From CAYUWH01 sp964448615 (GTDB lineage: Bacteria > Patescibacteriota > Gracilibacteria > Peribacterales > Peribacteraceae), in the NCBI GenBank assembly GCA_964448615.1, contig CAYUWH010000014.1, positions 1 to 36,914 on the forward strand: DNA of 36,914 nt, written 5' to 3'. Below the pieces are notes generated by a model that did no database searches, was not told where the DNA came from, and saw only the letters and a list, made by a program, of their open reading frames with translations. Below are positions 30,514 through 36,914 of the stretch, one piece after another (the stretch's first letter is position 1; each line of letters opens with the position of its first letter). Both the position numbers and the translations under genes were made by a program.

Positions 30514-32816
30514 ATCCTCCAAAATTACTCCTTCAGCCCCTTCCGCCTGATGAGCTCCGCCATTGGGTCGAAGAACGCGGTGTCCGCGAGGACATCTTGC
30601 AAGAGTTCAAGGTGGGCTGGACTGCCTACGAAGGTATGCAGTGGGTCGCCATTCCTATTTCTGATGTGGAAGGCAACCTTCTCACCTACAAACTCAAGCG
30701 CCCGCACAGTGCGTCTCCTGAACAACCGAAGTATAAAAACCTCCGAGGGGGCAAGGCTACTCTCTATCCGGTCTCAATCTTCAGGAAACCTCTCACAAAA
30801 ATCGTCCTATGCGAGGGAGAGGCTGATGCGCTGATGCTTCTATCGCATGGCATGGATGCGATTACTTCGACTGCGGGCGCTGGTACATTTAAAGAAGAGT
30901 GGCTGTCACTCTTTCCGCAGGGGTGCTCTGTCATTTTTTGTTACGACCTTGATGAGGCAGGAGAGAAGGGTGTTGCAAAAGGACTGAAGCTTTTCTCCTC
31001 AAAGCGTCCTGATATTTCACTCTCAGTCATCAGGCTCCCCAAAAGCCTCGGCGAAGGGGCAGATGTCACGGACTTTTTCCGGCACTGCCATGAGAAAGAG
31101 AAAGACCCCATCACCCATCTGTTTGCCCTTTGCATACCCTTTGAATCATCCTCCAAAGACACTGGAGAGAAAGGGAAGAAAAAGGGAAGGCCCAACCAGG
31201 CGCAGATCATTGTAGAAACTGTGCATGAGAGCCAGGCGGTACTTTTCCACGATCAGCTTGAGGAGCCGTATGCACGTATTCCCGTCGGCGATCATGACGA
31301 GATCATGAAGATCGACAGTCAAAGATTTAGCCGGTGGATGCGACTGCAACTATGGAAGAAGCTCGGCAAGATCCCTGGCTCCGAGGCCATCAATTCTGCA
31401 GTTCGTCTTCTCGAAGCTCGTGGCTGCTACGAAGGGGAAAGATTCGACCTCTCCAATCGTGTTGCGTGGGATGGAGAGACAATCTGGTACGACCTCACAG
31501 ATGCACGATGGAGAGCAATCAAGATCACTCTCGGGCAATGGGAAATCGTTGAGAGGCCACAGACGCTCTTCAGACGATACAACCACCAGGAGACGCAAGT
31601 AGAACCCCAGCGTGGTGGATCGGTGCATGAGGTACTTCCGTTCGTGAATATCACCGATCCCCAGCAGCAACTCCTTTTTCTGGTTTCACTCATTTCGTTT
31701 TTTATCCCAGGCTTTCCGCACATCATCCTGAACTTCTACGGGGAAAACGGATCGGCGAAGACGACGATCTTTAAGATCATGCGGCGGCTCGTCGATCCCT
31801 CCAAGACGGAAGTACGGTCTTTTCCTAGGGAGCGAAACGACCTTATCCAGGAACTCTCCCACCAATGGTTCATACCCTACGATAACATTTCGTATCTCTC
31901 AGAGGATCTCTCCGATGCACTCTGCCGTGCAGTTACGGGTGAAGGTGCATCCAAACGGGCACTTTACTCGAATGATGAGGATGTGCTCTACGCCTTCCAA
32001 CGATGTATCGCACTCTGTGGAATCAACATCGCAGTGCAGAAGTCTGATCTCTTCGACCGTTTGCTTCTTTTCAAGCTCCAGCGCATTGCTGATGAAAAGC
32101 GCCGCGAGGAGCGTGAAGTACTTTCCGAATTCGAAGAGGCGAGACCGCGCATACTCGGAGCGATCTTCGATACTGTTTCGAAGGCAATGGCTCTAAGGGA
32201 ATTCGTGGATCTGAAACGCAAACCTCGCATGGCAGATTTTGCAGTTTGGGGGTGCGCAATTGCGGAAGCCCTCGGCTTCACGCAGCAGGAATTCATCAAG
32301 GCGTACTACGCCAATATCGGCCAGCAACACGAGGAAGTCATGGACTCGAATCCAGTGGCAACCGCGATTCAGATCTTCGTGGAGGAGCGGATGCGAGACA
32401 AGGAGGAGTGGAGGGGAACAGCGACCGTCCTCATGAAAGAACTTGAAGAAATGGCGAACTTCGAGGACGGCAAGATCCATCGAAAGAGTCTCCCCAAGAC
32501 TCCGCAGCAACTTACTAAGCGCCTCAATGAACTGAGGAATAACTTCGCGGAATTTGGCATCATCGTAACCATGCTCCCACGCACAGGCAGGAGCCGTGGG
32601 ATCAGCATTCGGAAAGCACCTCAAAATGTCGTCACCGCCGTCACATCGTCACAAGATGACGGTACGGGTCCAGTGCAACAGTCTCTATTGTCAGAAGAAG
32701 CGTCACCCAAGGAAGTCGCATCAGAAAGCCACAATAACAGTGGTGTCGCTGGTGACGATATTCCCCCTCCATCTGGCAATGCCTTGAAAAATCTCGGCTT
32801 CTTCAAGAAGCCATAA
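30510..32816 (+). CDS. TOPRIM primase - ATPase/helicase-like protein (768 aa)
   Basis: Starts at the ATG at 30510, within the stop of the previous gene. The N-terminal 90 residues precede a TOPRIM domain with E102 (LCEGEAD) and D146-L-D148 (YDLDEAG), the metal-binding residues of primases. The C-terminal half contains a P-loop, GENGSAKT at 411-418, and Walker-B/sensor-like segments around 450-530 (WFIPYDNISYL, ALCGIN). This is the TOPRIM plus ring-ATPase layout of phage- and plasmid-type primase-helicases. The last 70 residues are low-complexity Ser/Thr/Val/Gly. The coding sequence there (32630-32652) is a copy of the block upstream of 1524. It would support independent replication of the island. 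Confidence 0.8.
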   Translation: MNPPKLLLQPLPPDELRHWVEERGVREDILQEFKVGWTAYEGMQWVAIPISDVEGNLLTYKLKRPHSASPEQPKYKNLRGGKATLYPVSIFRKPLTKIVLCEGEADALMLLSHGMDAITSTAGAGTFKEEWLSLFPQGCSVIFCYDLDEAGEKGVAKGLKLFSSKRPDISLSVIRLPKSLGEGADVTDFFRHCHEKEKDPITHLFALCIPFESSSKDTGEKGKKKGRPNQAQIIVETVHESQAVLFHDQLEEPYARIPVGDHDEIMKIDSQRFSRWMRLQLWKKLGKIPGSEAINSAVRLLEARGCYEGERFDLSNRVAWDGETIWYDLTDARWRAIKITLGQWEIVERPQTLFRRYNHQETQVEPQRGGSVHEVLPFVNITDPQQQLLFLVSLISFFIPGFPHIILNFYGENGSAKTTIFKIMRRLVDPSKTEVRSFPRERNDLIQELSHQWFIPYDNISYLSEDLSDALCRAVTGEGASKRALYSNDEDVLYAFQRCIALCGINIAVQKSDLFDRLLLFKLQRIADEKRREEREVLSEFEEARPRILGAIFDTVSKAMALREFVDLKRKPRMADFAVWGCAIAEALGFTQQEFIKAYYANIGQQHEEVMDSNPVATAIQIFVEERMRDKEEWRGTATVLMKELEEMANFEDGKIHRKSLPKTPQQLTKRLNELRNNFAEFGIIVTMLPRTGRSRGISIRKAPQNVVTAVTSSQDDGTGPVQQSLLSEEASPKEVASESHNNSGVAGDDIPPPSGNALKNLGFFKKP
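32630..32652 (+). repeat. Second copy of the CGTCAC block, inside the primase gene
   Basis: Matches 1439-1461 at 22 of 23 positions (A/G difference at the eighth base). It is followed at 32656-32661 by GATGAC, an imperfect inverted half-site. It lies in the disordered tail of the primase, where the protein constrains sequence little, so a DNA-level role such as an origin or operator is possible. Confidence 0.5.
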
Positions 32817-32837
32817 TTACCTCTTTCCCTTTTCTCT

Positions 32838-33140
32838 ATGTCCAAGCCAGCACTCCTCAAAATCGTTTCAATGGAACCGACTTACCAAGGCCTTCCCACG
32901 CCGGAAGTTCTTCAGTGCTTCCAGATACTCGTCTTCGGACATCCAGATCGCAGCGTGTCACTCCATGTCGATTTCTGCACCCAAACTTTTCTCGTGAGCC
33001 CGAAGATGCCAGGGGATCGTGTAGCTGACTGCATCGAGAGCATTTTCGTCGGCCTACGGTTTGGGCATGTTGCTGCTGGTTATAAAAAAGAAGGCGATAT
33101 GTGGGTGCCCCAATCAGGGCATTTCCAATCCCAGAAGTAA
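32838..33140 (+). CDS. Hypothetical protein (100 aa)
   Basis: A small soluble mixed alpha/beta protein containing LVSPKMPGDRVADCIESIFVGLRFGHVAAGYKKEGD and no membrane segment. I do not recognise the family. It lies 21 bp after the primase stop and 28 bp before the recombinase-like gene, in the same direction, so it is probably part of the same operon. The start has the pyrimidine-rich lead seen for other genes here (CTTTCCCTTTTCTCTATG). Confidence 0.5.
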   Translation: MSKPALLKIVSMEPTYQGLPTPEVLQCFQILVFGHPDRSVSLHVDFCTQTFLVSPKMPGDRVADCIESIFVGLRFGHVAAGYKKEGDMWVPQSGHFQSQK

Positions 33141-33168
33141 TTTCTATTTCATTTTCTTACCTTTACAC

Positions 33169-33882
33169 ATGACTAATCAGATCATCATCAAAGGCAAAAA
33201 GGTCGCACTAACCCCCATTACGGGCACGACCGTGCTCCGCGCAGATGCACCTTTGAAGTGCTCTATTTGCGGCAAATACCGTCCGTTTTTCTATCACATC
33301 CAGATTCATGCAGGTGAGCCATCGATGTTGATATGTGCAGACAGATGCCATAAGCATCTTCAAAAAAACTTGATGTCCCATTTAGAGGATCATTTTCTCA
33401 TTCGCGGCATTGAAGCTCCACTCAAAGATTGTTCAGATGCTTCATCTAAGTTCTTCGTCTATTGCCGCGTAGCCACTCCTCGTGTTGCACATCCAAGTCA
33501 TAGTCTCGACGGACAAAAGGAAGTCCTGACCTCATATGCGAAGAAGCATGGATTTATCGTTTCTCAAGTCTTTCAGGAAGCTGGCTCGGCGATGGCACAC
33601 CGGCCTCTCTTTACTCAGATGCTCCAAAGAATAGAGCAAGGCGAAGCAGACAGGATTCTCGTTTACGATGTCAGCCGTCTCGCTCGTAATGCTGCTGATG
33701 GACAGCTTCTCATTGATATGATGGATCGAGGAGTGATCAGACAGATTCAGACACCGGCGCTCACGCTCAATAAGCACTCTCTCATATGGCATCTGTCTCT
33801 GCAAAATCAGGGCCGCGACGCCTTGAGTCACTCTATCAAGCGTGGCCTCCAAATGCGAAAACTGCGCAGGAATTCACGCTGA
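33169..33882 (+). CDS. Zinc-finger serine-recombinase relative lacking the catalytic serine (237 aa)
   Basis: Start at the ATG at 33169. The N-terminal part (about 1-90) has a Cys/His cluster: CSIC at 31-34, then C56, C60 and H61, a likely zinc finger. From about residue 94 it is a resolvase catalytic domain with FFVYCRVATPRV, QKEVLTSYAKKHGF, then DRILVYDVSRLARN. The nucleophile position (RV-Ser-T in the family) is Ala102, encoded by GCC at 33472-33474. Arg residues of the active site are kept. Strand cleavage should be impossible, so a regulatory or partner role for the adjacent intact recombinase is likely. The C-terminus lacks the large recombinase domain. Confidence 0.75.
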   Translation: MTNQIIIKGKKVALTPITGTTVLRADAPLKCSICGKYRPFFYHIQIHAGEPSMLICADRCHKHLQKNLMSHLEDHFLIRGIEAPLKDCSDASSKFFVYCRVATPRVAHPSHSLDGQKEVLTSYAKKHGFIVSQVFQEAGSAMAHRPLFTQMLQRIEQGEADRILVYDVSRLARNAADGQLLIDMMDRGVIRQIQTPALTLNKHSLIWHLSLQNQGRDALSHSIKRGLQMRKLRRNSR

Positions 33883-33907
33883 CTTATTTCTTCCCTTCCG
33901 TTATAAT
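33879..33907 (+). promoter_or_regulatory. Sigma-70-like promoter for the structured leader and serine recombinase
   Basis: CTGACT (33879-33884, four of six to consensus) and a perfect TATAAT (33902-33907) with 17 bp between. The -35 overlaps the stop codon of the previous gene. The predicted +1 (33913-33914) is exactly the first base of the outer stem of the structured element. Confidence 0.7.
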
Positions 33908-33913
33908 GCCCGC

Positions 33914-34021
33914 AGTGCCCACATCGTCGCTCAGAAGACTCGTTTGCTATGTCGCTCAAAGGGGCGATCCTGCCGACAAAAGTCTTCTGACTGATGTTGG
34001 GCACTCAGGGTCGCCCCTTTG
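33914..34021 (+). ncRNA. Structured leader with three interleaved long stems (pseudoknot or switch)
   Basis: Three long complementary pairs lie in 108 nt. S0: 33914-33925 with 33993-34005 (12 bp, one bulged T). S1: 33931-33940 with 33981-33990 (10 bp, perfect). S2: 33957-33972 with 34006-34021 (16 bp, one G-U). S1 nests in S0. The left arm of S2 is in the S1 loop and its right arm directly follows S0, so S2 crosses both: a pseudoknot, or two mutually exclusive folds. It is noncoding, begins at the predicted +1 and ends 28 bp before the recombinase ATG (34050). No T-run follows, so it is not a plain terminator. The class is not one I can name. Confidence 0.75.
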
Positions 34022-34049
34022 GGCGTTTCATCTCGTTCCCATTCCTGCC

Positions 34050-35684
34050 ATGACTCTCGACTTCTCTACCCTCCGCATCGGCGCGATTGCTCGCAAATCT
34101 ACAAAGGACAAAGAGGATCAGCAGGTACTCTCTATTTCCTCGCAGGAGGAAGAAAACGAAAAGAGCGTTCAGCGCGTCGGCGGCACCATCACCAAACCGT
34201 ACACGGAAGAAAGGTCAGCCAAACAGCCCGGGCGTCCCATTTTCAATCAACTCATCGCCGACATTGAAGCGGGCATCATCAACGTCATCGCTTGTTGGCG
34301 ATTAAATCGGCTTGCACGGAATCCCATCGACGGCGGACGCATTATGTGGCTCCTCCAACAAGGCATCCTGAAAGCCATCATCACCTCCGAGAAAGTATAT
34401 CTCCCATCGGATAATGTGATTCAAATGAGCGTGGAGTTCGGCATGTCCACGCAATTCTCCATCGATCTGGGCAAAGACGTGATGCGTGGCATGCTCCAAA
34501 AGGCAAAGATGGGCTGGAGACCTGGCATCGCTCCCGTGGGCTACCTCAATGATTATGGCGGCATCAAGGGCGAGAAGAAGATCTTCAAAGATTCTGAGCG
34601 CTTCGATCTTGTACGGCGCTGCTGGGACTATCTCCTGACCGGCGCGTACACCGTTGAAGAAATATTCGACATCGCAACCAATGAATGGGAAATGACCGTT
34701 GTGCGAGGAAGAAAAAAGATCGTCCGGCCCATCGGATTCAATACGCTCTACGATATTTTCCATAATTCTTTCTACTATGGAGAATACGATTGGGGAGGAC
34801 AAACGTGGCAGGGACTCCATGAGCCGATGATTTCACGGGAGGAGTACGACCGAGCGCAGGAGATCATCGGTGCACGGGGACGGCCACGAAAGCAGACCCA
34901 TGAGAATCCCTATCCTTGCCTTATCCAGTGCGGGGAGTGCGGTGGGAGTATCGTGATCGACGTGAAGAAAAAATTCGTGAAGCGCGAGAATAGGACAAAG
35001 ATTCTTGAATATTTCAGATGCGGGAAGCAAAAGAAAAAGCAGTGTACTCAGAAACACTGTCTGCGCAGGGAACTTCTCGATCCACAGATTCTCAGCATGG
35101 TCATGGCGGCAGAGCTTCCACAGGCCTTTATTGATTGGGCACTAGAGAAATTGAAGCTGACACAGGAGGATAAAAAGAAAGAGCGTGAGCAGGAGTTAAA
35201 CCGCTTTCAGGAGTTGCATCGCGTTTCCGAGAAAAAAGTGAATGATTTCATCGATATGAGATTGGAGAATCCCACGCTCTTTCCTGCAGACACCTTCAAG
35301 CGAAAACTCGAATCTTTGGAGCTTGATGTGAAGCGGTGCGAGGCTCAAGTGAACAATTATGGCAAGGTTGGGCGCACCTGGAGGGAGGAATTCATCGATA
35401 AATTGCTCTTCACTGAGAAGGCGCAGGAGAAGTTCATAAAGGCGGTTGATCCGAAGGTTCGCATCGGGATGTTGAGCGAACTCAAAGAGTCATTAGAACT
35501 GACTGATAGAGAGCTTACTTTCCGCTTGCAGGAGCCGTTTTCCACCTTCATGAGGGGTAAGCTTCGCATGCAAGCGAAATTAGGCTCATTAGATCCGATC
35601 AATTGTCGCTTACAGAACGTAAAAAGTGATGTTTTGGAGAAGGTTATTCCTGTATGGAGCCGACGACCGGAATTGAACCGGTGA
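34050..35684 (+). CDS. Large serine recombinase (544 aa)
   Basis: I use the ATG at 34050; a longer frame reaching 33786 would run through the previous gene and the structured leader. The catalytic domain (8-145) has IARKST with nucleophile S17 and RLNRLARN (R84, R87, R90). The recombinase domain is about 150-270. A zinc ribbon has C294-x2-C297 plus C324, C332 and C337. A coiled-coil region (about 365-480) and a C-terminal tail follow, the standard layout of phage-type serine integrases. The last nine codons lie within the tRNA-Thr gene read antisense (35658-35684), so the reading frame crosses the insertion site. It probably integrates the island at this tRNA. Confidence 0.9.
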   Translation: MTLDFSTLRIGAIARKSTKDKEDQQVLSISSQEEENEKSVQRVGGTITKPYTEERSAKQPGRPIFNQLIADIEAGIINVIACWRLNRLARNPIDGGRIMWLLQQGILKAIITSEKVYLPSDNVIQMSVEFGMSTQFSIDLGKDVMRGMLQKAKMGWRPGIAPVGYLNDYGGIKGEKKIFKDSERFDLVRRCWDYLLTGAYTVEEIFDIATNEWEMTVVRGRKKIVRPIGFNTLYDIFHNSFYYGEYDWGGQTWQGLHEPMISREEYDRAQEIIGARGRPRKQTHENPYPCLIQCGECGGSIVIDVKKKFVKRENRTKILEYFRCGKQKKKQCTQKHCLRRELLDPQILSMVMAAELPQAFIDWALEKLKLTQEDKKKEREQELNRFQELHRVSEKKVNDFIDMRLENPTLFPADTFKRKLESLELDVKRCEAQVNNYGKVGRTWREEFIDKLLFTEKAQEKFIKAVDPKVRIGMLSELKESLELTDRELTFRLQEPFSTFMRGKLRMQAKLGSLDPINCRLQNVKSDVLEKVIPVWSRRPELNR

Positions 35685-35730
35685 CCTACGGTTTACGATA
35701 CCGTTGCTCTACCAGCTGAGCTACGTCGGC
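35658..35730 (-). tRNA. tRNA-Thr (anticodon CGT)
   Basis: Reading the minus strand: acceptor GCCGACG/CGTCGGC, D arm GCTC/GAGC, anticodon stem ACGGT/ACCGT with loop ATCGTAA (anticodon CGT, reads ACG), variable loop AGGTC, T arm ACCGG-TTCAATT-CCGGT, discriminator T. All stems pair fully. CCA is not encoded. The 3' end faces the serine recombinase gene, whose stop lies in the T-arm, so this is the likely attachment site. Confidence 0.95.
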
Positions 35731-35882
35731 AAATGAAAAACAGTCTATGAAGAAAAGAACAGTGTTTCGCCGCACATTCTGTGGATAAAACCACTACTTG
35801 GCAATAGAACAACAGGAATAAGCTCACGATTGGCTGAAGCGATTGTTTATCATTCATACGTATTACATGGAGTACCTCCAAT
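35731..35882. other. Intergenic stretch, nothing recognised
   Basis: Between the tRNA and the palindromic repeat pair I see no coding frame with family features and no clear promoter. It should hold the tRNA promoter, transcribed leftward, but no strong hexamer pair is evident. Confidence 0.3.
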
Positions 35883-36023
35883 TTCTGTCATCTCGAGTAG
35901 GCCGCCCTCAGGTGGCCGTATCGAGAGATTTTTGTCCTGTAAAAATCTTCCTGCTGAAACAGGCGCAGAAAATAGGGAACGTGGTTCTCGATACGCCCTG
36001 CTGGGCTACTCGAACTGACAGAA
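35883..36023. repeat. REP/BIME-like pair of inverted palindromic units
   Basis: Unit 1 has GTAG (35897-35900) followed by the hairpin GCCGCC-CTCA-GGTGGC (35901-35916). Unit 2 is its mirror: hairpin GCCC-TGCT-GGGC (35995-36006) followed by TAC, giving CTAC at 36006-36009. Outer arms TTCTGTCA and TCGAGTAG (35883-35900) pair with CTACTCGA and TGACAGAA (36006-36023). Inner arms 35917-35926 and 35986-35995 are perfect 10-bp complements. GTAG plus hairpin in opposed pairs is the layout of REP/BIME elements moved by RAYT (TnpA-REP) transposases. No such gene is in the window. Confidence 0.7.
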
Positions 36024-36112
36024 TCAGAGGTTTTCAGCAGTATCACTGTAGCAAATGAATGTTTCAGTAACAGAAGATCGCAGAGAGGAAGAGAAACCGA
36101 TACACTGCGAGC

Positions 36113-36914
36113 ATGCAATACAGTACTGCTCTTCGTTGGTCTTGGATGAACATTTTGACGGCAAAACGTGTGTCATATTTCATGGAGCGGTTCAAAAGTC
36201 TGGATGCTGCACTGGAAAATATCTCCCTCGAGATGCTGCAAGAAGCAGGGTTACGAGAAGATAGCGCACTACGCGCTATGAATCGGCTGGAAGAATTCGA
36301 TGTGGATGCCTATGTGACTCTTTTAAAAAAGCGCGGCATTACGTTGATCTCTGTAGAGGATGCTGCCTACCCCGCACTTCTTTCTCAAATCGAAGATCGT
36401 CCGATCTTTTTATACGCAAAAGGAAACCTGCATATTGCAGGGGAGTTATGCATTTCGCTCGTAGGGACAAGAGAGATGAGTGACTACGGGAAACGTGTTG
36501 TTTCCGCTTTTATTCCACCGATTGTGTCTCAGGGCATCGTCACAGTGAGTGGACTCGCACAGGGGATCGATGCAGAAGTTGCGAAAGAAACGATACGTGC
36601 ATGCGGAAAAACTATTGCAGTACTCGGTCACGGATTTGGCACGATGTATCCCAAAGCGAACGAACGATTGGCAGAGGAAATTATTGCGAAGGAAGGGTTG
36701 ATTTTGACGGAATTTCCGATGGATATTCAGCCGGATAAATTCACCTTTCCAGCACGAAACAGGATCATCGCAGGGCTCAGTGTTGCGACGATCGTTCTCG
36801 AGGCAACAGCAAACTCTGGTTCGTTAATTACTGCTGACCTTGCACTCGATTACAATAGCGATGTTTTTGCTGTTCCCGGACAAATTTTTGATCCGAATTA
36901 TTCCGGATGCCATC
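36113..36914 (+). CDS. dprA: DprA/Smf DNA-processing protein, 3' end cut by the window
   Basis: Open from the ATG at 36113 to the window end (267 codons). An N-terminal helical domain with a helix-hairpin-helix-like region (about 1-65) leads into the Rossmann-type DprA domain: LVGTREMSDYGKRVV, VTVSGLAQGIDAEV, TIAVLGHGFGTMYPKAN, then FPARNRIIAGLS and a final PGQIFDPNYSG. DprA loads RecA onto incoming single-stranded DNA in natural transformation. It is almost certainly a chromosomal gene and so marks the flank of the island. A TACACT -10-like hexamer at 36101-36106 would give a leaderless transcript, though no good -35 is visible. Confidence 0.93.
   Translation, partial: MQYSTALRWSWMNILTAKRVSYFMERFKSLDAALENISLEMLQEAGLREDSALRAMNRLEEFDVDAYVTLLKKRGITLISVEDAAYPALLSQIEDRPIFLYAKGNLHIAGELCISLVGTREMSDYGKRVVSAFIPPIVSQGIVTVSGLAQGIDAEVAKETIRACGKTIAVLGHGFGTMYPKANERLAEEIIAKEGLILTEFPMDIQPDKFTFPARNRIIAGLSVATIVLEATANSGSLITADLALDYNSDVFAVPGQIFDPNYSGCH

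Noticed and set aside
34006..34040. The 16-bp stem as an intrinsic terminator
   Set aside because: No T-run follows the right arm, and a terminator here would silence the integrase; the interleaved arms need another explanation.
33786..34049. N-terminal extension of the serine recombinase frame by 88 codons
   Set aside because: It would overlap the previous gene and the structured leader; the recombinase fold begins right after the ATG at 34050.
35830..36058. Short frames across the palindrome pair
   Set aside because: They read through the inverted repeats and have no protein-like features.
1..36914. CRISPR array
   Set aside because: No regularly spaced identical repeats of 20-40 bases with unique spacers were seen.
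1..36914. TGA recoded as glycine (as in Gracilibacteria/Absconditabacteria)
   Set aside because: TGA ends many clear genes at family-expected positions, including ATGA overlaps at 18261, 18719 and 24447.

Overview
The window is about 37 kb of roughly 50% GC bacterial DNA read with the standard genetic code (TGA is a genuine stop throughout). Most starts are preceded by pyrimidine-rich sequence rather than a Shine-Dalgarno motif, and several promoters sit so close to the ATG that the transcripts would be leaderless. Together with several small proteins of a type I associate with Patescibacteria/CPR genomes, and an RND pump with no outer-membrane partner, this suggests a Patescibacteria-like host (perhaps Peregrinibacteria-like). 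The assignment is inference only.

Layout. 1-1.3 kb: small hypothetical minus-strand genes and a truncated ALG10-like glycosyltransferase fragment. 1.5-8.9 kb: accessory genes of phage/island type, including an amber-interrupted XRE repressor, an 804-residue zinc-ribbon/PD-(D/E)XK-like protein, an excisionase-like HTH protein and a tyrosine recombinase. 9.0-27.6 kb: a large copper-handling cluster. 27.8-35.7 kb: a replication/integration module with an unknown 585-residue protein, a phased decamer array, a DUF5659-like protein, a split primase (CHC2-like plus TOPRIM-ATPase), a serine recombinase relative lacking the catalytic serine, a striking structured leader, and an intact large serine recombinase. 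The recombinase reading frame ends inside the 3' half of tRNA-Thr(CGT), which looks like one end of an integrated island. 35.7-36.9 kb: tRNA-Thr, a REP/BIME-like palindromic pair, and the start of dprA, probably core chromosome.

Copper cluster. A leaderless secreted Cys/His/Met protein starts a block with an HMA-DsbD-like-cupredoxin fusion and two DsbA-like thiol oxidoreductases. A CsoR-type repressor follows, with its dyad operator lying between the -35 and -10 of its own promoter. Behind it run a CopZ-like chaperone, a P1B copper ATPase fused in one frame to a complete copper nitrite-reductase-like domain and a His-rich tail, a CDF transporter with Met/Cys replacing the usual His ligands, a six-helix MFS-like protein, a small membrane protein, a multicopper oxidase lipoprotein, Met- and His-rich small membrane proteins and an isoprenylcysteine-methyltransferase-like protein. 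A second block carries a His-rich lipoprotein, an RND adaptor and an HME-like RND pump. The probable logic is sensing (CsoR), chaperoning (HMA proteins), export (ATPase, CDF, RND), extracytoplasmic oxidation (multicopper oxidase, cupredoxins), thiol management and sequestration by Met/His-rich proteins.

The two most unusual items are the ATPase-nitrite-reductase fusion and the interleaved three-stem structure (38 base pairs in 108 nt) that starts at the predicted +1 of the serine recombinase promoter.
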